DNA of 64,000 nucleotides, from positions 66,793-130,792 of the forward strand of contig JAQUKH010000003.1 of NCBI GenBank assembly GCA_028719205.1. Reading direction: 5' to 3'. Both the position numbers and the translations under genes were made by a program. Positions 17,610-26,148 of the stretch are shown one piece after another. Below the pieces are notes generated by a model. That model was not told the DNA's origin and made no database searches. It saw only the letters and a list, made by a program, of their open reading frames with translations. The stretch's first letter is position 1. Every line of letters starts with the position of its first letter. The stretch is from a bacterium (GTDB lineage: Bacteria > JACRDZ01 > JAQUKH01).

Positions 17610-18536
17610 TTAAGAAATTTCGCTCAAATATTTTTCAACGGCCATTGCCGCCGTAGCTCCATCTCCGACGGCTGTAACTACCTGTCTTAAAAACTTTTTT
17701 CTTATATCCCCCGCCGCGAAAATACCGGGAATATCCGTTTTCATTTCATCATCTGTAATTATATAGCCTTTTTCATCCGTTTGCACTATTTTTTTTAATA
17801 AATCAGTATTAGGTTTATGTCCCGCGTAAATAAATATTCCGGAGCAATCAATAAATGAAATTCCTTTAGTTTGGACATTTTCTATTTTTATTTTTTCGAC
17901 CTGATTATTTCCAGCGATTTCTTTTACTATTGAATTCAAAACGATTGTGATTTTGGGCTGTTTTAAAATGCGTTCCTGAAGTATTTTTCCCCCGCGGAAT
18001 TCGTCGCGCCTGTGTATCAAATAAACTTTATTCGTGAATTTTGTAAGGAAAATAGCTTCTTCAAGGGCCGCATTGCCTCCCCCGACCACAGCAACATCTT
18101 TATTCTTGAAAAAAGCGCCGTCACAGGTCGCGCAGTAGGAAACGCCTCTTCCCCTGTATTTTTTTTCGCCGGGAACTTCCAGTTCATTAGGTTTCGCGCC
18201 GGCCGCGATAATGATCGCGTCGCATTGAATATTTGTTCCGTCTTCCAGAACAATTATTTTTTCTTTAGCACCTGCGTTTTTTATTTCAGCTACCTGCCCG
18301 AATTCTATTTTTGAGCCGAAATGTTTTGCCTGTTTTTCCATATTACTCATCAGGTCAGGGCCTTTTATCCCGTCAGGGTAACCCGGATAATTTTCAATAA
18401 TATCTGTAGTGGCCGCCTGCCCGCCAGTACCTGTGCTTTCCAGAATTAAAGTAGAGAGAAATGCGCGGCTGGTATAAATCCCGGCAGACAATCCCGCCGG
18501 CCCACCGCCGATTATTACGACTTGGTATTTTTCCAT
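17610..18536 (-). CDS. trxB: thioredoxin reductase
   Basis: TrxB passes electrons from NADPH to thioredoxin. It has 308 residues with FAD motif GGGPAGLSAGIY, the redox-active CATC motif near residue 136, the second nucleotide motif GGGNAALEEA and the C-terminal GIFAAGD. All blocks are in the usual order. It is the last core gene before the accessory island, and a REP-like palindrome begins 30 bases upstream of its start. Confidence 0.95.
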   Translation of the reverse strand: MEKYQVVIIGGGPAGLSAGIYTSRAFLSTLILESTGTGGQAATTDIIENYPGYPDGIKGPDLMSNMEKQAKHFGSKIEFGQVAEIKNAGAKEKIIVLEDGTNIQCDAIIIAAGAKPNELEVPGEKKYRGRGVSYCATCDGAFFKNKDVAVVGGGNAALEEAIFLTKFTNKVYLIHRRDEFRGGKILQERILKQPKITIVLNSIVKEIAGNNQVEKIKIENVQTKGISFIDCSGIFIYAGHKPNTDLLKKIVQTDEKGYIITDDEMKTDIPGIFAAGDIRKKFLRQVVTAVGDGATAAMAVEKYLSEIS

Positions 18537-18566
18537 TTATTTAGTCTCCATATTTATATTATTGAA

Positions 18567-18588
18567 GCAAGGGGTCATGACCCCTTGT
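18567..18588. repeat. RAYT-associated palindromic repeat, copy 1
   Basis: A 22-base palindrome with core AAGGGGTCATGACCCCTT, here with one change at its first base. The flanks are TTGAAG before it and CTTTATAT after it. All four copies in the window share one orientation as judged by their flanks (TGAA before, CTTT or CTTA after). Confidence 0.8.
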
Positions 18589-18957
18589 CTTTATATTAGG
18601 ATAATAATATACCATATTATGTTTCGGTTGACAAAAGAAATATGGGGGAGGGGGCGCAAATATATTGTATATTGAAACAAGGGGTCATGACCCCTTGTCT
18701 TATTTCGGAGATTAAGATTAAAAATGCTTGACAAAACAATGGGGTGATATAAGATATAAAAGTAAGGAATTAAGAAAATAACTGTAAATTTGATATATGC
18801 ACCTAAAATGTTAATGGATATGATTTCTCTCTGTAATTTAAGAGAATAGGACATATCAATTCAAATATTATCTTGTCGGTTTAGCTGATTCTAAAAACTT
18901 TGATTGTAAAATGCCATTTTGAAAATGTCTAAGAGAAAAAGAAAGAAATATGAAAGA
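18589..18957. other. gene-free stretch at the left edge of the island
   Basis: I find no coding frame here that I would support. Besides REP copy 2 it holds two TTGACA boxes. The second (near 18730) is followed after 16 bases by TAAGAT, a plausible promoter for the protease gene more than 200 bases away. The long leader has no recognisable riboswitch. Confidence 0.4.
18677..18698. repeat. RAYT-associated palindromic repeat, copy 2
   Basis: A perfect 22-base palindrome, 88 bases after copy 1 and in the same orientation (TTGAA before, CTTA after). Confidence 0.85.
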
Positions 18958-20079
18958 ATGAAAAGTGATAAAATATTAATTTGTGTTAGCTTAATCATTT
19001 TTTATATGATTATGAGCGTATCGTATGCCGAATTGACTACTTCCCAAATTGCCAATGAATATTCTGCATCAGTGGTAACTATAGTTGCATTAGATGAAAA
19101 TGATCAACCTCTATCGTTAGGTAGTGGATTTTTTATAAGTTCTGATGGCGAAATTGCGACTAATCATCATGTTCTTGAAGGCTGTTCCAAAGCAATTATA
19201 AAAACAACAAAAGGAGATAGAGGAGATATTATTGAAATTATAAAAGATGATCCTGTGTTAGATTTACTTGTTGCTAAAACTTCGCTTAAAAATACAAAAC
19301 CTTTGCCTTTGGGAGATTCAGACATACTAGTAGCTGGTGAGGATATTGTTGCAATAGGAAATCCTGCAGGTTTAGAAGGAACTATATCAAAAGGTATTAT
19401 CAGTGGAATTAGAAAAAGTGGCGTTGTAAAGTTTATACAAATTACAGCTCCAATATCACCGGGGAGTAGTGGTGGGCCTGTATTTAATTTAAAAGGAAAA
19501 GTAATTGGAATTGCGACAGCATATCTTGATGTGGGGCAGAACCTTAATTTTGCCATGCCTATCAATTATCTAAAATTACTCGATTCTAAAAAAATACAAT
19601 TAAATGCTTTACAAAAAGCCGCGTCTTCAAAGGATATTGAAAATGCATCTCAAATTGAAGCAACCCAAATTTATTATAATCAGTGTGACGATGGTACTTC
19701 GTTATGTAGTATCGATTTTGTATTAAAAAACAATAGTAATTATTTAATTAAAAATATAAAGCTATTATTTATTTATAAAACACACCATAAGGAATACCCT
19801 GAAGAATATAATAATTATAATCTTTCATATGATGAACGACAGAAAATAAAGCCCACAAAAGAATGGGATGAGGTTGTTAGTTACTCGGCATCTACGATAG
19901 GAAAAACTATATTGCCTAATCTAGCATTACAATTTTCTCACGAACATGTGGTGAAACATTATATGTATAAAAATCAATTTAATACTTTTGAAACAAGAGG
20001 ATACGTAGAAATAAGGGTTTTAGACTATGACATTGAAAGATCGGCAGGGTCATCAACAATAGACCTACTGTTGAAATAA
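18958..20079 (+). CDS. secreted trypsin-like (S1C) serine protease with C-terminal beta domain
   Basis: From the chosen ATG the first 24 residues form a signal peptide ending SYA. The protease domain carries the full triad His71 (TNHHV), Asp102 (LDLLVAK) and Ser171 (SPGSSGGPV), as in HtrA/Deg enzymes, but there is no PDZ domain. The last 150 residues look like an FxLYD or Ig-type beta domain (VLKNNSNYLIKNIKLLF). Upstream in-frame starts at 18919 (TTG) and 18925 (ATG) would add a basic stretch, and none has a good ribosome binding site. Codon use is AT-rich, unlike the core genes. Confidence 0.8.
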   Translation: MKSDKILICVSLIIFYMIMSVSYAELTTSQIANEYSASVVTIVALDENDQPLSLGSGFFISSDGEIATNHHVLEGCSKAIIKTTKGDRGDIIEIIKDDPVLDLLVAKTSLKNTKPLPLGDSDILVAGEDIVAIGNPAGLEGTISKGIISGIRKSGVVKFIQITAPISPGSSGGPVFNLKGKVIGIATAYLDVGQNLNFAMPINYLKLLDSKKIQLNALQKAASSKDIENASQIEATQIYYNQCDDGTSLCSIDFVLKNNSNYLIKNIKLLFIYKTHHKEYPEEYNNYNLSYDERQKIKPTKEWDEVVSYSASTIGKTILPNLALQFSHEHVVKHYMYKNQFNTFETRGYVEIRVLDYDIERSAGSSTIDLLLK

Positions 20080-20157
20080 TTTTAAATAAAATTTTACCAA
20101 AAAATGCTAACGTATGATATTTTCTCGCAAGGGTTAGTTGACCATATTTAAAAACTT

Positions 20158-20868
20158 TTATTTTTTAATTAACTCCTGTTTTATCTTTTCATTTTCAACA
20201 TATAATTTTTCAAGTTTTCTAATAAAACCATCATCTAATTTTACTATGGGATAATCTTTAATAACTTTTTCAAATAAATCTAGTAAACCATAAGAAATAT
20301 TAGCAATCCACCATAACCGGTGTTTTGTGAATAATATATCCACTTCATCAAGAAATGTTATAGTTCTTAGATTCTCTGCAAAATTACAATTATTTAGAGT
20401 TTGAGCTATATTTGGATGAGCAGAATTTTTATTTATTATATCCTTCATATCTTTTATTTTTTCTGAGTAACTCCTATACTTTTCATCGAGCCATTTATAG
20501 GCCTTATCCTTTACTTTATCATTTGGATTTAAAATTCCATCAGTATTAACCGTTCCAAATTCATTTGTATTAGCTTCAAATAACCCATAGCATGCAAGAA
20601 CAGCTGATTCTAATGCATGCCGTAACATCAAATTCATTTGTACATCATGTTTTCTTAATGTTGATAATAATGCAAGGGTTAATGATTTTTGCACCTGAGA
20701 CAAAAAATAAATAAAATTTAAGGCTTTATCTTCATAACCTTCAACAAATTCCCAAAGTAAACCGACAAAATCATTTGCATTAACAAGCACACATCCATAT
20801 TCTATAAGGGCTTTTTTAATTTGTTCATTTTCAAGTACTGCTGCGGTTTCAATTTGAAAGTATTTCAT
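20158..20868 (-). CDS. uncharacterised helical protein paired with the cyclase-like gene
   Basis: This is a 236-residue, mostly alpha-helical protein. I do not recognise the family. Features include QVQKSLTLALLSTLRKHDVQMNLMLRHALESAV, a KDIINKNSAHPNI segment, a tryptophan-rich helix near HRLWWIANI and a charged coiled C-terminus. There is no signal peptide or membrane span. It starts 3 bases after the cyclase-like gene and must be co-transcribed with it. It could be an effector or a partner of that protein; the R-x-H spacing recalls HEPN-like helices, but this is weak. Confidence 0.6.
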   Translation of the reverse strand: MKYFQIETAAVLENEQIKKALIEYGCVLVNANDFVGLLWEFVEGYEDKALNFIYFLSQVQKSLTLALLSTLRKHDVQMNLMLRHALESAVLACYGLFEANTNEFGTVNTDGILNPNDKVKDKAYKWLDEKYRSYSEKIKDMKDIINKNSAHPNIAQTLNNCNFAENLRTITFLDEVDILFTKHRLWWIANISYGLLDLFEKVIKDYPIVKLDDGFIRKLEKLYVENEKIKQELIKK

Positions 20869-20870
20869 GT

Positions 20871-21707
20871 TTAAAGTATTTTTTCAAATTTTTTTAAGTC
20901 AATTGCTAAGTCCTCAAAATTTAGTTCGTCTTTACTGACTTTTCTATTATGGTATTTTGCAAAATATATTAATTTGCTTAATTCTTTTAGTTTATCAATA
21001 TGCTTGTTAAGGTTATATGTAACATTTTTTTGTATTTCAGATAATTTATTTTGAGGTAAATTGATATAGTTCAGAATAGAGTAGAAATCAAAACACGAAT
21101 TGCCGTCTATATCCTTAAAAAAAGACTTGTTAAGATAATCGTTACCTAAAGTTTTAAAATAAAGCAAAAGTTTATAGCCAATAAGTATCCTGGGATTTTC
21201 TGCTTTTTTTTCTAATTTAACGGCTTCAAGATAAGCTTCACTAAAAACGAATAAACTGGTAGTTAAAGAGTTAATTTCTTTTTCATAATGTGCGCCGATA
21301 GAAATACCACCTCTAATAACATACCCAGTTTGTTCTATAAACTCCATACAAAAGTTCCCTATAAGCATAAAATATAAATAAATACAATCGGAAATAACAT
21401 TTTCTTTCGAAAAATTAGAATAAGAAAAATCTATCTTATTTAATGGTAAAGTAAACAAAATACTATCCGAAATAAACCTGACATTTATGATATTAAAAAC
21501 TTTCTCCCAATAATTTTTTAGCTCGGTAACATCGGAAACAGGGACATTTTTCAACATTACTGCCAGATATTTATTTTTAAATTCACTTGTTTCATTAATC
21601 AATATATCCTCTATTCCTTGAATTGATTCAATATTATCTTTGAGTTTTTCTACAAGTTCCCCATATCCTAATATATCTATATATCCAACTATTGCCTTAT
21701 CAATCAT
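20871..21707 (-). CDS. divergent class III nucleotidyl cyclase-like protein
   Basis: This 278-residue protein matches the class III cyclase fold in order: AIVGYIDILGY with Asp11 (the FxDIxGF metal position), RFISDSILF with Asp81 (second metal position), IRGGISIG at 131-138 (RIGI strand) and FSEAYLEAVKLEKKA at 155-169 (the VNxAARLE helix). The usual Asn and Arg of that helix are replaced. Similar stand-alone proteins occur in accessory islands, and pyrimidine cyclases of Pycsar defence share the fold. Function is inferred only. An AAAGGA site and a TATAAT precede the start. Confidence 0.62.
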   Translation of the reverse strand: MIDKAIVGYIDILGYGELVEKLKDNIESIQGIEDILINETSEFKNKYLAVMLKNVPVSDVTELKNYWEKVFNIINVRFISDSILFTLPLNKIDFSYSNFSKENVISDCIYLYFMLIGNFCMEFIEQTGYVIRGGISIGAHYEKEINSLTTSLFVFSEAYLEAVKLEKKAENPRILIGYKLLLYFKTLGNDYLNKSFFKDIDGNSCFDFYSILNYINLPQNKLSEIQKNVTYNLNKHIDKLKELSKLIYFAKYHNRKVSKDELNFEDLAIDLKKFEKIL

Positions 21708-21727
21708 AAATAATCCTTTCCCTTTGT

Positions 21728-21733
21728 ATTATA
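21728..21733 (-). promoter_or_regulatory. TATAAT -10 box of the cyclase-like gene pair
   Basis: A minus-strand TATAAT lies about 20 bases before the ATG, with AAAGGA between. No convincing -35 box is visible. Confidence 0.4.
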
Positions 21734-21770
21734 ACTCAAACACGGGAATTTACATCCTTTCATTTCTGAT

Positions 21771-22172
21771 TTAACAAGGGGTCATGACCCCTTGTCTTTG
21801 TGTAATGGTAACCCCTTGCTTTTCGGCCATTTGTCCTTGGGTATTCCCATGATTGATATTGTATTTTCGTGAACTGATTGATTTTAGTTTTTGTACTATT
21901 AAATCCCGTTCTGATTCTTTGCATACCAGTAAAAGATGAACATGATCTTGGCAGATGTTGTAGGCTATAATTCGTAGTTTCTCTTGATGGGCGATTGATG
22001 CGATATATTTGGTTATTTCTATTCCGTCTTGATCATCCAGCAAAATGGGTTCAACAAACGGCTGCATTCCTTTGTCGATACGCGATTGTTTGATCACTGC
22101 TTCGAATTCAATCATTCTTTCGCTTACGCGGCTATTGTGTGTAGCCCAAGTAATATGATAAACTTTATACAT
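21771..22172 (-). CDS. REP-associated tyrosine transposase (RAYT, Y1 HUH family)
   Basis: This 133-residue protein has the IS200/REP transposase layout: YHITWATHNSR at the N-terminus, the histidine motif HVHLLL (His77 and His79), and a C-terminal helix with Tyr104 (SSRKYNI) as the likely nucleophile. The last seven residues and the region of the stop codon are encoded by a REP palindrome, and another REP lies 13 bases before its start. The tail also contains a half-copy (GCAAGGGGTTACC). Length is short for the family, so it may be truncated at the C-terminus. Confidence 0.82.
   Translation of the reverse strand: MYKVYHITWATHNSRVSERMIEFEAVIKQSRIDKGMQPFVEPILLDDQDGIEITKYIASIAHQEKLRIIAYNICQDHVHLLLVCKESERDLIVQKLKSISSRKYNINHGNTQGQMAEKQGVTITQRQGVMTPC
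21774..21795. repeat. RAYT-associated palindromic repeat, copy 3
   Basis: A perfect 22-base palindrome that encodes the end of the RAYT gene on the minus strand (…QGVMTPC, stop just outside). The following bases CTTTG match the flank of the other copies. Confidence 0.85.
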
Positions 22173-22185
22173 ATTAATTAATGAA

Positions 22186-22207
22186 ACAAGGGGTCATGAC
22201 CCCTTGT
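22186..22207. repeat. RAYT-associated palindromic repeat, copy 4
   Basis: A perfect 22-base palindrome between the RAYT start and the nnrD/E stop, in the same orientation as the other three copies (ATGAA before, CTTT after). Confidence 0.85.
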
Positions 22208-22209
22208 CT

Positions 22210-23760
22210 TTACGTTATAATTAACCTCATTGCTTTATAAAAATTCTCTGGCAAATCCTTTGCAGTAAAACCCGTTATTCCTTTTTTCTCCGCCAGTAAA
22301 TCACCAGTTTTCCCATGCAAAAAACATGCAAGTTTTAAAGCGTCAGCGGGGCTTAATTTCTGGCCTGAAAAGGAGACAACCATTCCGGCTAATACGTCAC
22401 CCATGCCGGCCTGCGCCATGCCGGGATTGCCTGTGGGATTAATGAACTGCTCTCCGTTCGGCAGGGAGATAATTGAATAAGCGCCTTTAAGTACAAGATA
22501 AATATTATGTTTTTTAGCAAAGTTACGGCTTATTGTTAAACGGTTTGCTTGAACTTCATTTGAAGTTATTTTTGATAATCTGCCCATTTCTCCGGGATGA
22601 GGTGTTAGAAGTGTGGGATATTTTCTTTTTCTTAAAATAGATATATTTTCTGAAAGGGCGTTCAGCCCATCGGCGTCAATTACCAGCGGTTTATCTATCT
22701 TTTCTGTTAAAATATTTATTAATTTTATTGTTTCTTCATCCTGCGACATTCCGGGCCCTAATAAAACTGCATCTTTTGTTTCTGCCAGTTTTAATATTTT
22801 TCCTAAAGAGGAAAGGGCGAAGCTCTTGTTCTTGGTTTCAGGCATTGGATGCAGAATAATTTCAGTTACGCGTTTGCTTAAAGAATTATAAAGTGATTCA
22901 GGAACCGCGAGTTCAACAAGGCCCGCGCCGCTTTTTAAAGCCGCTTGAGCTGCAAGGAGAGGCGCCCCTATATAATTCTTTGAGCCGGCTATAATAAGGA
23001 CCTTACCCCTTGAACCTTTGTGTGTGGAGGCCGGCCATGAAGGAATAAGCGGTTTAATGTCTTTTTTTTCTAAAAGATTAATTAAAATCTTATTGTTATT
23101 TAAAAGCTCCGGTGGAAATCCTAGTTTTATAACTTCGAGTTTTCCCGTAAAATCTATCGCGGGCGGCATAAATAATCCGGGTTTTGGCAGATCCATTGTT
23201 ATAGTTAAATACGCTTTTACAGCGATTGTTTCTATTTGTCCTGTATTTGCGTCTACACCGGAAGGGATATCAAGTGAGATTACAGTCCTTTGAGATCTAT
23301 TTATTGATTCAATTACTTTTTGGTGAAGGTCAGGCATTATGCCTTTAAATCCTATTCCAAATATCGCGTCAATTATCAGATCGCAATCTTGCAAATATTT
23401 ATTTATAATACTGACATTTTTCTGAGTAAGAAGGGTGATATCAAATCCGGATTTATGAAGGATATCAAGATTTGTTTTAGCCTCATTTTTAAATTTAGCT
23501 GGGTTTGATAAAAGAAAAATTTTTAAACTGGCATTAGAAATAAAACTAAAGTGCCTTGCAAGGCATAATCCGTCGCCGCCATTGTTTCCATGCCCCGCGA
23601 AAACTATTATTTCTTTATTTTCAAGATCGCCGAAATAATTATTAATAATTTTATTTGAAGCCCGGCCCGCATTTTCCATCAAAATGATACCGGGTATGTT
23701 ATATTTTTTCAGGGCAAGATGGTCAATATTTTTTATTTCATCTGGAAAAGGGATTTTCAT
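22210..23760 (-). CDS. nnrD: bifunctional NAD(P)H-hydrate epimerase/dehydratase
   Basis: This fused enzyme (516 residues) repairs hydrated NADH and NADPH. The N-terminal YjeF epimerase half has FAGHGNNGGDGLCLARH and DAIFGIGFKG. The C-terminal ribokinase-like dehydratase half has GSRGKVLIIAGSK, LLTPHPGEMGRL and the catalytic GMGDVLAGMV. Both halves look complete. It is the last gene of the pdxJ-acpS operon, 2 bases after the membrane protein gene, and borders the accessory island. Confidence 0.95.
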   Translation of the reverse strand: MKIPFPDEIKNIDHLALKKYNIPGIILMENAGRASNKIINNYFGDLENKEIIVFAGHGNNGGDGLCLARHFSFISNASLKIFLLSNPAKFKNEAKTNLDILHKSGFDITLLTQKNVSIINKYLQDCDLIIDAIFGIGFKGIMPDLHQKVIESINRSQRTVISLDIPSGVDANTGQIETIAVKAYLTITMDLPKPGLFMPPAIDFTGKLEVIKLGFPPELLNNNKILINLLEKKDIKPLIPSWPASTHKGSRGKVLIIAGSKNYIGAPLLAAQAALKSGAGLVELAVPESLYNSLSKRVTEIILHPMPETKNKSFALSSLGKILKLAETKDAVLLGPGMSQDEETIKLINILTEKIDKPLVIDADGLNALSENISILRKRKYPTLLTPHPGEMGRLSKITSNEVQANRLTISRNFAKKHNIYLVLKGAYSIISLPNGEQFINPTGNPGMAQAGMGDVLAGMVVSFSGQKLSPADALKLACFLHGKTGDLLAEKKGITGFTAKDLPENFYKAMRLIIT

Positions 23761-23762
23761 AA

Positions 23763-24986
23763 TTATTTTACATTAGAATATAATGGATCTGTTTCTTCCG
23801 GATCTGTTTCAAGATAATAATCGCAGACAAATTTGAAAAAGATTATTATTAATCCATAAATTGCCCCTAAAATACCATAACCTAAAAGATAGAAAAATGT
23901 TTGATTTTTTGATGTCACGTTTAAAAGCGCGCTGATTAAAAGAGCTAAAAATCCAAAAGCGGGAGAAAGTATTAACGTCAGGATACGTTTTTTATTTTCA
24001 TCAATTGCTATAATATTACTTACTAAAACACCAAGCCCGATACCTATACCCAATAATAATCCATCCATGGGAAATAATACAAATGAAAAGTAATTACGGA
24101 CAAAACCTGGCGCCAGAAATCCCGCGATAGCGCCTGAAATTACAAATAGAGGATTTTCTATTTTTTTATAAGTAATAATATTATGTAATATAGTAAAGAG
24201 AAAACCAAAACATAAACCAAAACCGGCATCTCTTAAAAAACTTAAAGTAATCGCCTGGCTAAGTGATGTTGCTCCTGTCGCAGTCATATCAAAATTAGTA
24301 TTGGTATAAGTTATTGTTTCTATAATAGCTCCAAATAGTCCCGTACCGATCGCAATGAATATCCCATGCATCGCGGATACTAATACCGGCGGAATAATAT
24401 GCTTTATTAATGGTTTTAAATATGATATTGAAAGTTTTGTTCCCATTATAATTAATCCTCCCCATATTGCTCCGTATAATGCCCCTGTTAAAATAATAGT
24501 AATATTTGTTGACTGTAAAAGGCTGATTTCAACAGAGGCATTAAAAACAAAATTGCCGATAAATCCGGCTGCTGATCCGGCCAGTAAATAGAAAAAAAGC
24601 ATTTTTATGAGCTCTCCCGGTTTTTTTGCGAAATATTTTTCTAAAAAGGCAAAAGAAAAGCACAAAAGGCTGCTGCTTAAACCGGAGGTATAGAAAATAA
24701 GTTTGTTGTTTAATATGATGCCCGGGATCCCGCCGATAAAAAAACCAATAATTATAGAATTTAAAACAGGGTATTGGCATATTTTAGAGCGTTCTAGGAA
24801 AGGAATTTTTGTTAAAAAAATTGAGAGAAAAATCGCGGAACTTATGAAAAATCCATCTAAAATACCGGAATACAATTCTATTCCGGATATTAATCTTCCA
24901 AGCCCCGAAAAAATGCTTCCTGCTATGATGATACTGACAAAAATGCTTACAATATCAAAAAAATTCTCTTTTTTTTCATTTTCCAT
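23763..24986 (-). CDS. multi-pass membrane protein of unknown function
   Basis: A 407-residue protein with roughly ten hydrophobic spans and little else, for example FFISSAIFLSIFLT, SIIIGFFIGGIPGIIL and ILGAIYGLIIIFFKFVC. I recognise no family. A TTG four codons upstream is possible, but GGAG before the ATG at 24986 is better placed. That start lies inside the end of acpS, so translation is coupled. The neighbours (acpS, pdxJ, nnrD) do not reveal its job. Confidence 0.8.
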   Translation of the reverse strand: MENEKKENFFDIVSIFVSIIIAGSIFSGLGRLISGIELYSGILDGFFISSAIFLSIFLTKIPFLERSKICQYPVLNSIIIGFFIGGIPGIILNNKLIFYTSGLSSSLLCFSFAFLEKYFAKKPGELIKMLFFYLLAGSAAGFIGNFVFNASVEISLLQSTNITIILTGALYGAIWGGLIIMGTKLSISYLKPLIKHIIPPVLVSAMHGIFIAIGTGLFGAIIETITYTNTNFDMTATGATSLSQAITLSFLRDAGFGLCFGFLFTILHNIITYKKIENPLFVISGAIAGFLAPGFVRNYFSFVLFPMDGLLLGIGIGLGVLVSNIIAIDENKKRILTLILSPAFGFLALLISALLNVTSKNQTFFYLLGYGILGAIYGLIIIFFKFVCDYYLETDPEETDPLYSNVK

Positions 24987-25356
24987 TTTTTTCTCCAATT
25001 GCCATAGCTACGGCGTAATTTTCTGTGTGAGAGATGCTGATCAAAAATTTTTTAAATCCCAATTTTTTCGCAAGAAGTTTTGTCCCTCCGGAGAGTGACA
25101 CTCTGGGTTCTCCATTCGCGCCGTTTTTTATTTCGATCTCTTTGTATATTACCGGCTTAATATTTTCTCCGAATAACTTGGCGATAGCTTCTTTTGCCGC
25201 GAATCTTCCCGCGTAATTAATATAAAAATTTCGTTTTGCCCGGCAATATTCTATTTCCGGATCAGTAAATATTTTTTTTATAAATTTACCGTTTCTTTTG
25301 ATGATATTTTTTATTCTTTTTACTTCAACAATATCAGTGCCGATGGAGTGGATCAT
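24976..25356 (-). CDS. acpS: holo-[acyl-carrier-protein] synthase
   Basis: AcpS transfers phosphopantetheine from CoA to acyl carrier protein. It has 126 residues with [10 protein letters not shown] (Asp8), [13 protein letters not shown] (catalytic Glu) and [15 protein letters not shown]. Its start overlaps the pdxJ stop by 4 bases, a common gene pair in bacteria. Confidence 0.95.
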   Translation of the reverse strand: MIHSIGTDIVEVKRIKNIIKRNGKFIKKIFTDPEIEYCRAKRNFYINYAGRFAAKEAIAKLFGENIKPVIYKEIEIKNGANGEPRVSLSGGTKLLAKKLGFKKFLISISHTENYAVAMAIGEKNGK

Positions 25357-26066
25357 TTTAGCATTTCTTTCATTTCCCTTACAGCTTTATCAAGTCCTAC
25401 TAATACAGACCGGGAAATAATACTGTGCCCGATATTTAGTTCTTCAATGCCGGGTATTTGTGTTATCGGCTTGACATTTATATAGTTGAGGCCATGTCCG
25501 GCATTTACCCGAAGGCCTGATTTTTTTGCAAGAGCCGTGCAATCCTTTAATTTCTGCAATTCACGTTTGATATCTTTTTCTTTTTTCGCGTTAGCGTAAT
25601 TTCCTGTATGAAGTTCAATAAATTCCGCGCCTGTTATGCTTGCTTTTTTAATTTGTTCAGGATCCGGATCAATAAAAAGGCTGACACTGATTTTTCCTTT
25701 AGAAAGTTTTTTTACGGCATTATAAATTTTATCAAAATTTTTAACGCAATCCAAACCGCCTTCAGTTGTTAATTCCTCTCTCTTTTCAGGAACAAGCGTG
25801 CATTGTTCAGGTTTTGTGATAAGCGCGATTCTTATAATTTCGTTAGACACGGCCATTTCCAGATTCAATTTTGTCTGGACTATTTCACGCAAAAGCCTTA
25901 TATCGCGATCCTGAATATGGCGGCGGTCTTCGCGTAAATGTACTGTTATCCCGTTCGCGCCGGATAATTCAGCGATAATAGCTCCCGCGACCGGATCGGG
26001 TTCAACGCCGCCACGCGCCTGGCGGAGGGTAGCGATATGATCGATATTTACTCCAAGTTTTATCAT
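25353..26066 (-). CDS. pdxJ: pyridoxine 5'-phosphate synthase
   Basis: PdxJ closes the pyridoxine ring in the DXP-dependent vitamin B6 pathway. It has 237 residues with [30 protein letters not shown], the Glu of [15 protein letters not shown] and AGHGLNY. All active-site blocks are present. It heads the pdxJ-acpS-membrane-nnrD operon. Its promoter lies so close to the ATG that the message is probably leaderless. Confidence 0.96.
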   Translation of the reverse strand: MIKLGVNIDHIATLRQARGGVEPDPVAGAIIAELSGANGITVHLREDRRHIQDRDIRLLREIVQTKLNLEMAVSNEIIRIALITKPEQCTLVPEKREELTTEGGLDCVKNFDKIYNAVKKLSKGKISVSLFIDPDPEQIKKASITGAEFIELHTGNYANAKKEKDIKRELQKLKDCTALAKKSGLRVNAGHGLNYINVKPITQIPGIEELNIGHSIISRSVLVGLDKAVREMKEMLK

Positions 26067-26074
26067 AACAAAGT

Positions 26075-26103
26075 ATTCTATACTAAATTTGTTTTTAATG
26101 CAA
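26075..26103 (-). promoter_or_regulatory. sigma-70-type promoter of pdxJ, probably leaderless
   Basis: On the minus strand TTGCAT (26098-26103) and TAGAAT (26075-26080) are separated by exactly 17 bases. The -10 box ends 8 bases before the ATG, so the expected transcription start falls within a base or two of it, and there is no Shine-Dalgarno sequence. Confidence 0.6.
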
Positions 26104-26148
26104 ATTTATTATATTAATAAATAGGAAAATGAATTATAATTATACTAA

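Noticed and set aside
18567..18698. Two nearby palindromes as ends of an insertion sequence
   Set aside because: Only 88 bases lie between them, they have the same orientation, and no transposase frame or target duplication is visible.
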